Below are positions 7,461-9,661 of a stretch of DNA of 9,661 bases, piece after piece (position 1 is the stretch's first letter; each line of letters opens with the position of its first letter). The notes beneath the pieces were generated by a model. That model was given only the letters and a program-made list of their open reading frames with translations. It was not told where the DNA came from and made no database searches. The translations under genes and the position numbers were made by a program. The DNA is from Terriglobia bacterium (GTDB lineage: Bacteria; Acidobacteriota; Terriglobia; UBA7540), in assembly GCA_030040455.1 (NCBI GenBank), contig JASHTR010000036.1, forward strand, positions 1 through 9,661, given 5' to 3'.

Positions 7461-7494
7461 AAAAAAACGGGAAGCGCACTTAGGGCGCTTCCCG
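7461..7494 (-). terminator. Strong intrinsic terminator of the exported-protein gene
   Basis: A perfect 10-bp GC-rich stem (CGGGAAGCGC 7468-7477 with GCGCTTCCCG 7485-7494, 7-nt loop) is followed on the - strand by seven T residues (7467-7461). It sits 42 bp past the stop codon of the 7536-8246 gene. The orientation is clear: the T-run is on the - strand only. Confidence 0.9.
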
Positions 7495-7535
7495 CCATAG
7501 AGGGGGGAGCTTATTGAGAGGGAACCCACAGAAAT

Positions 7536-8246
7536 TTACGTCGGTAAAACAACGCGCAACACTCGCGCGCGGGTCAGTATCCCGAGAATCGCTCCAATCA
7601 ACACGAAGAACATAAGAGAAGTGGAGAGATTCCAATTCTCCGCCGCAGGGGTGGGATCGGTAGCGTTTAGCGTACCGCCATAATTGGAGCTACTGAAAGA
7701 ACTGCCTGGAGCGGGATCGCTTGAATCAAACAAAGTAAGATTGAAGCTGGATGCTGCAAATGCTGTGCTCACCCCGAACTCGCTTGCAACGGTGTCACTG
7801 ATGTTTCCCTCGACCTGCCCGAACTCGAGTTGAAACGATGTTCCATTCAGGGCGGTAACCGTAAGGCTCTGAAAATCGTCACTCAAGAGTGTCTGGGTAG
7901 GGTTTGAGGCTGTGCCGCAGTTCAGGCTGACCAAGCACCCTGTGATAGAAAGTGTTCCAGGAGGTGACGCGCCCCAAGTCCATGCTGTGCCCCCTCCTGT
8001 GTAATTGGAATCTGAGAACGTCAGGGACCCGTCATAGATAGTTAGCGCGACACCGTTGTTTGTAAGTGTACCTACGCCTTGGACTGCGGTTACCGGAAGC
8101 CCAGCTCCTGCAATCGTCTCTGTACCGTCGAAGCTAACCGTTCCTCCCGCACCGATAGTCCAGTCCGTGATGGAGCTAGCCAAGCCGTTTACAGAAACTA
8201 GCATCAATCCGAAAATCACCACTAAAGCTAAGCGGGTTCTTTTCAT
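7536..8246 (-). CDS. Exported protein with C-terminal membrane/basic tail, possible non-canonical exosortase substrate
   Basis: Unrecognised secreted protein of 236 residues. It has a signal peptide (1-25, MKRTRLALVVIFGLMLVSV then NGLASS) and a Gly/Ser/Thr-rich, beta-type body resembling PEP-CTERM proteins, with one Cys pair (104, 110) that could form a disulfide. The C-terminal tail is a short Pro-containing stretch (DPTPAAENWN, 197-206), a hydrophobic segment (about 208-225) and basic residues (RARVLR). This tripartite tail is the layout of exosortase sorting signals, but the Pro-Glu-Pro motif is absent. The start at 8246 is chosen over an upstream in-frame ATG at 8267 because GGAGGG lies a few bases before it and the signal peptide begins there. 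It has its own promoter and terminator, so it is a single-gene transcript. Processing by the exosortase at 2553-3422 is inference; it could simply be an ordinary tail-anchored protein. Confidence 0.75.
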   Translation of the reverse strand: MKRTRLALVVIFGLMLVSVNGLASSITDWTIGAGGTVSFDGTETIAGAGLPVTAVQGVGTLTNNGVALTIYDGSLTFSDSNYTGGGTAWTWGASPPGTLSITGCLVSLNCGTASNPTQTLLSDDFQSLTVTALNGTSFQLEFGQVEGNISDTVASEFGVSTAFAASSFNLTLFDSSDPAPGSSFSSSNYGGTLNATDPTPAAENWNLSTSLMFFVLIGAILGILTRARVLRVVLPT

Positions 8247-8363
8247 TTTACCCTCCGGTCTGGTCATACAACCTTAAGGCCGCCTTACCTTCAGAATCTC
8301 CGCTCACTGAGTCTAGCCGTTAATTGGAGCCCACCCCTTTTATTACATTCCTTCTTCATGACA

Positions 8364-8392
8364 GGTATACTTTAGCGAGTTTAATGTGTCAA
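8364..8392 (-). promoter_or_regulatory. Sigma70-like promoter for the exported-protein gene
   Basis: On the - strand a perfect -35 TTGACA (8392-8387) lies 17 bp before TATACC (8369-8364). Transcription would start near 8357, leaving a leader of about 110 nt before the ATG at 8246. The near-consensus boxes and exact 17-bp spacer make it the best promoter in the window. Confidence 0.75.
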
Positions 8393-8442
8393 TCGGACGA
8401 AGGTACCAGATCGCAAGCCTTCCAGATGAGCCATTGTATCGA

Positions 8443-8970
8443 TTAGTTCACAATAATTCCGCACGCGATCCGCACGCCGGAATGACCGGAAGGGTCTGAC
8501 ACTTCGTCGTCCGGTTGAGCATGAATCACAATTGATGTACCTCCCGGGCGAGTCAGCGAATTGGGTCTCCCGGCCGTCAGCGATAACCTGGGGTCCAGTA
8601 TTACTACGCGTGCCCACCCGTTCGCTGCCACCAGCAAGTTTCCCAAGTCACCTGCGTGGGGCCCCTGCGGATTTTTCAGCCCATGCTGCCTATCATCGGG
8701 ATTGAAGTGAGGGCCCGCACTCGCAAAGTCTGGCGGGTTGCATTTACCTCCTGAGTGGATATGGAATCCGTGAAGCCCAGGCGGAAGTCCGTGAACGTCC
8801 AGACTTATTTTGAGTCCGGCTCCTCTGACCTCCACGAATGTTGCTGTGCCAATCTCCAGACCGACACTGTTATGCAATACTGCCTCAGCCGTCCTCGGTC
8901 TTTCTCGGATCGAGGTAGTGCCTACCACCAGAGGGCAAGCCACCAAAAGTAGCACTCCCAGTGCCTTCAT
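8443..8970 (-). CDS. sodC: Exported Cu/Zn superoxide dismutase
   Basis: Converts superoxide to peroxide and oxygen in the periplasm or on the envelope. The 175-residue protein has a hydrophobic N-terminus (MKALGVLLLVACPLVVG) as export signal. All expected residues are present: Cu ligands His70, His72, His88 and His150 (GFHIH, PHFN, VIHA), Zn ligands His88, His96, His105 and Asp108 (QHG, PHAGD), the disulfide pair Cys77/Cys170, and the active-site Arg167 in VRIACG. LVAC at 9-12 resembles a lipobox, but the signal would be very short, so lipoprotein status is uncertain. The start at 8970 has AGGAG a few bases upstream; a longer in-frame reading to 9129 is rejected because it would bury the signal peptide. 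No clear promoter was found. A small hairpin, ACGCG-CCAG-CGCGT (8988-9001), lies just before the ribosome site. Confidence 0.93.
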   Translation of the reverse strand: MKALGVLLLVACPLVVGTTSIRERPRTAEAVLHNSVGLEIGTATFVEVRGAGLKISLDVHGLPPGLHGFHIHSGGKCNPPDFASAGPHFNPDDRQHGLKNPQGPHAGDLGNLLVAANGWARVVILDPRLSLTAGRPNSLTRPGGTSIVIHAQPDDEVSDPSGHSGVRIACGIIVN

Positions 8971-9278
8971 GGAATCTCCTTTTCTTAACGCGCCAGCGCG
9001 TCCGAGCGACCTAGCCGCAGTCCACATTTGCTGATAAGGAAAGATTGCGCCGAAGCGAGCGGATTTCCTAATCAAGCCTGCCGCGTTGCGGTCGGGAATA
9101 GGTAAAGTTGGATGGCATACGTTCCGCATACGCTCTCATCCTTGTTGCACCAAACCGGAACTACGCTTGCCGTTCAAAAAGAGCCGCTACAATATGCGGA
9201 TATTCAAACCGCAACGAACATCCGTCTATAGGCAGGCGGTCTTGGAAGATAAGCGGGAACCAGCGCAGCAGATATCTA
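8971..9278. other. 308-bp intergenic region upstream of sodC
   Basis: No supported gene. It contains the hairpin at 8988-9001 next to the sodC ribosome site and a weak + strand promoter-like pair (TTGCCG 9167-9172, TACAAT 9188-9193, only 15 bp apart). Short frames here look random. Confidence 0.4.
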
Positions 9279-9306
9279 CCCCGGATTTCTCACAAATAAA
9301 TTGAAA

Positions 9307-9373
9307 AAGGCGGTCTCTTCTGGCATAAGCATTTTGATGAGAAAAACTTGCGCCAGAAAAAGGAGACAGCCTT
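9307..9373 (+). promoter_or_regulatory. Long-range hairpin sequestering the transposase ribosome-binding site
   Basis: The arm AAGGCGGTCTCTTCTGGC (9307-9324) is complementary, with small gaps, to the sequence 9352-9373 (GCCAGAAAAAGGAGACAGCC followed by TT). That second arm contains the AGGAG Shine-Dalgarno (9361-9365), 8 nt before the ATG at 9374. Such structures are known in insertion sequences to block translation of the transposase from read-through mRNA. Confidence 0.55.
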
Positions 9374-9493
9374 ATGACTACAGAGTGTAGCGGAAAGCAT
9401 TTGGAATTTCATCCTCTGGGCCAGCGGGAAGCTACGAGCGGATTTCAACGGCGGGACAATGAATCCCTGGCCTTTCGTATTACGGATGATTAA
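9374..9493 (+). pseudogene. IS1380-like transposase N-terminal fragment, frameshifted
   Basis: A 39-residue open frame begins MTTECSGKHLEFHPLGQRE, which fits the conserved N-terminus of IS1380-family transposases (M-T-E-C...F...RE, then a F-x-GG motif). The expected FNGG appears in a different frame at 9444-9455 (Phe-Asn-Gly-Gly), so a frameshift between about 9435 and 9445 has destroyed the reading. No catalytic domain follows. It is a non-functional remnant with a good ribosome site. The family call is from memory of the motif and is not certain. Confidence 0.5.
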
Positions 9494-9512
9494 CCGTGAA
9501 GGGATAACCGGG

Positions 9513-9661
9513 TTATCGGCTGCCTGGAGATGAATTCGCTCCCTGAGCGGTTGGAGAAGGGGAGGGGGATCCATTCATCGAGCGCTTCGGAGGCACGTAG
9601 TCCACCAGCGAATCCACCGGTTGCTTCCCCACCCAGGCGATTCCGCGCAGCAGCATCTGCT
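9513..9661 (-). CDS. C-terminal end of a protein resembling ThuA-like proteins (5' partial)
   Basis: The - strand frame is open from the right edge to a TAA at 9513-9515 and reads ...QMLLRGIAWVGKQPVDSLVDYV, then PPKRS and a Ser/Pro/Gly-rich disordered tail ending NSSPGSR. The LLRGIAW-GK-PVD pattern resembles the last helix of ThuA (trehalose utilisation-like, class I glutamine amidotransferase fold) proteins that are common in Acidobacteriota. Only about 49 codons are visible. The stop codon falls at the inferred edge of the IS remnant, so the natural C-terminus may have been altered by the insertion. Confidence 0.45.
   Translation of the reverse strand, partial: QMLLRGIAWVGKQPVDSLVDYVPPKRSMNGSPSPSPTAQGANSSPGSR

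Larger units (their letters stand above)
9279..9515 (+). mobile_element. Degenerate IS1380-like remnant (solo ends with broken transposase start)
   Basis: Probable relic of an IS1380-family insertion sequence. The left part holds a candidate end (CCCCGGATTTCTCAC, 9279-9293), a hairpin over a ribosome site, and the transposase N-terminus. The rest of the roughly 1.3-kb transposase gene is missing. The segment ends near CGTGAAGGGATAACCGGGTTA (written with its imperfect match to the left end in mind: ACCCGG reversed at 9508-9513). No clear target duplication is visible. The family call rests on the N-terminal motif and is moderate; the exact ends are inference. Confidence 0.45.

Noticed and set aside
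7536..8267. Start of the exported protein at 8267
   Set aside because: The GGAGGG site and signal peptide point to the ATG at 8246; the extra seven residues overlap the ribosome site itself.
8443..9129. Longer 228-residue reading of the superoxide dismutase
   Set aside because: It would place 53 unrelated residues before the signal peptide; the ATG at 8970 has a good ribosome site.
9290..9574. 94-codon - strand frame across the IS remnant
   Set aside because: It runs antisense to the transposase start and through the hairpin; composition is not protein-like.
1..9661. CRISPR array, rRNA or tRNA genes
   Set aside because: No regularly spaced repeats and no tRNA or rRNA signature were seen on either strand.

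Overview
The window looks like chromosomal DNA of an Acidobacteriota bacterium (Terriglobia/Bryobacteria-like). This rests on a moderately GC-rich sequence, a secreted protein with the 'choice-of-anchor D' repeats that are abundant in that phylum, an exosortase in an exopolysaccharide-type locus, and Gram-negative envelope proteins. The taxonomic call is inference; no rRNA or tRNA gene is present.

Positions 1-3422 (+ strand) hold an exopolysaccharide/exosortase locus. It contains the 3' part of an ExeA-like secretion ATPase (5' end outside the window), a cytoplasmic BY-kinase (CpsD/CapB type) joined to it by an ATGA overlap, a NarL/LuxR-type response regulator whose receiver has Glu where the phospho-accepting Asp should be, and an exosortase with an intact Cys/Arg/His triad. 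Together they suggest regulated export of polysaccharide coupled to C-terminal processing of surface proteins.

Positions 3490-5307 (- strand, convergent with the exosortase) encode a 605-residue secreted or surface protein: a long positively charged N-terminal extension, one hydrophobic segment, a beta-rich domain, two ASH/choice-of-anchor D repeats and one fibronectin III domain. Positions 5308-6153 have no convincing gene, but hold an AT-rich promoter-like region and two good RNA-type hairpins. Positions 6154-7308 (+) encode an unrecognised 384-residue helical/disordered protein.

Positions 7461-8392 (- strand) form a neat single-gene unit: sigma70-like promoter, about 110-nt leader, a 236-residue exported protein with a C-terminal transmembrane/basic tail, and a strong intrinsic terminator. 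The tail has the layout of an exosortase sorting signal but lacks the Pro-Glu-Pro motif, so it may be a non-canonical substrate of the exosortase upstream. Positions 8443-8970 (-) encode an exported Cu/Zn superoxide dismutase with all metal ligands. The right end (9279-9515) appears to be a degenerate remnant of an IS1380-like element, keeping the transposase start and a hairpin over its ribosome-binding site. It abuts the 3' end of a gene on the - strand that resembles the C-terminus of a ThuA-like protein.

The candidates most worth following are the exosortase with its possible non-PEP substrate, the Glu-for-Asp receiver, the structured intergenic region at about 5500-5660, and the unknown 384-residue protein.
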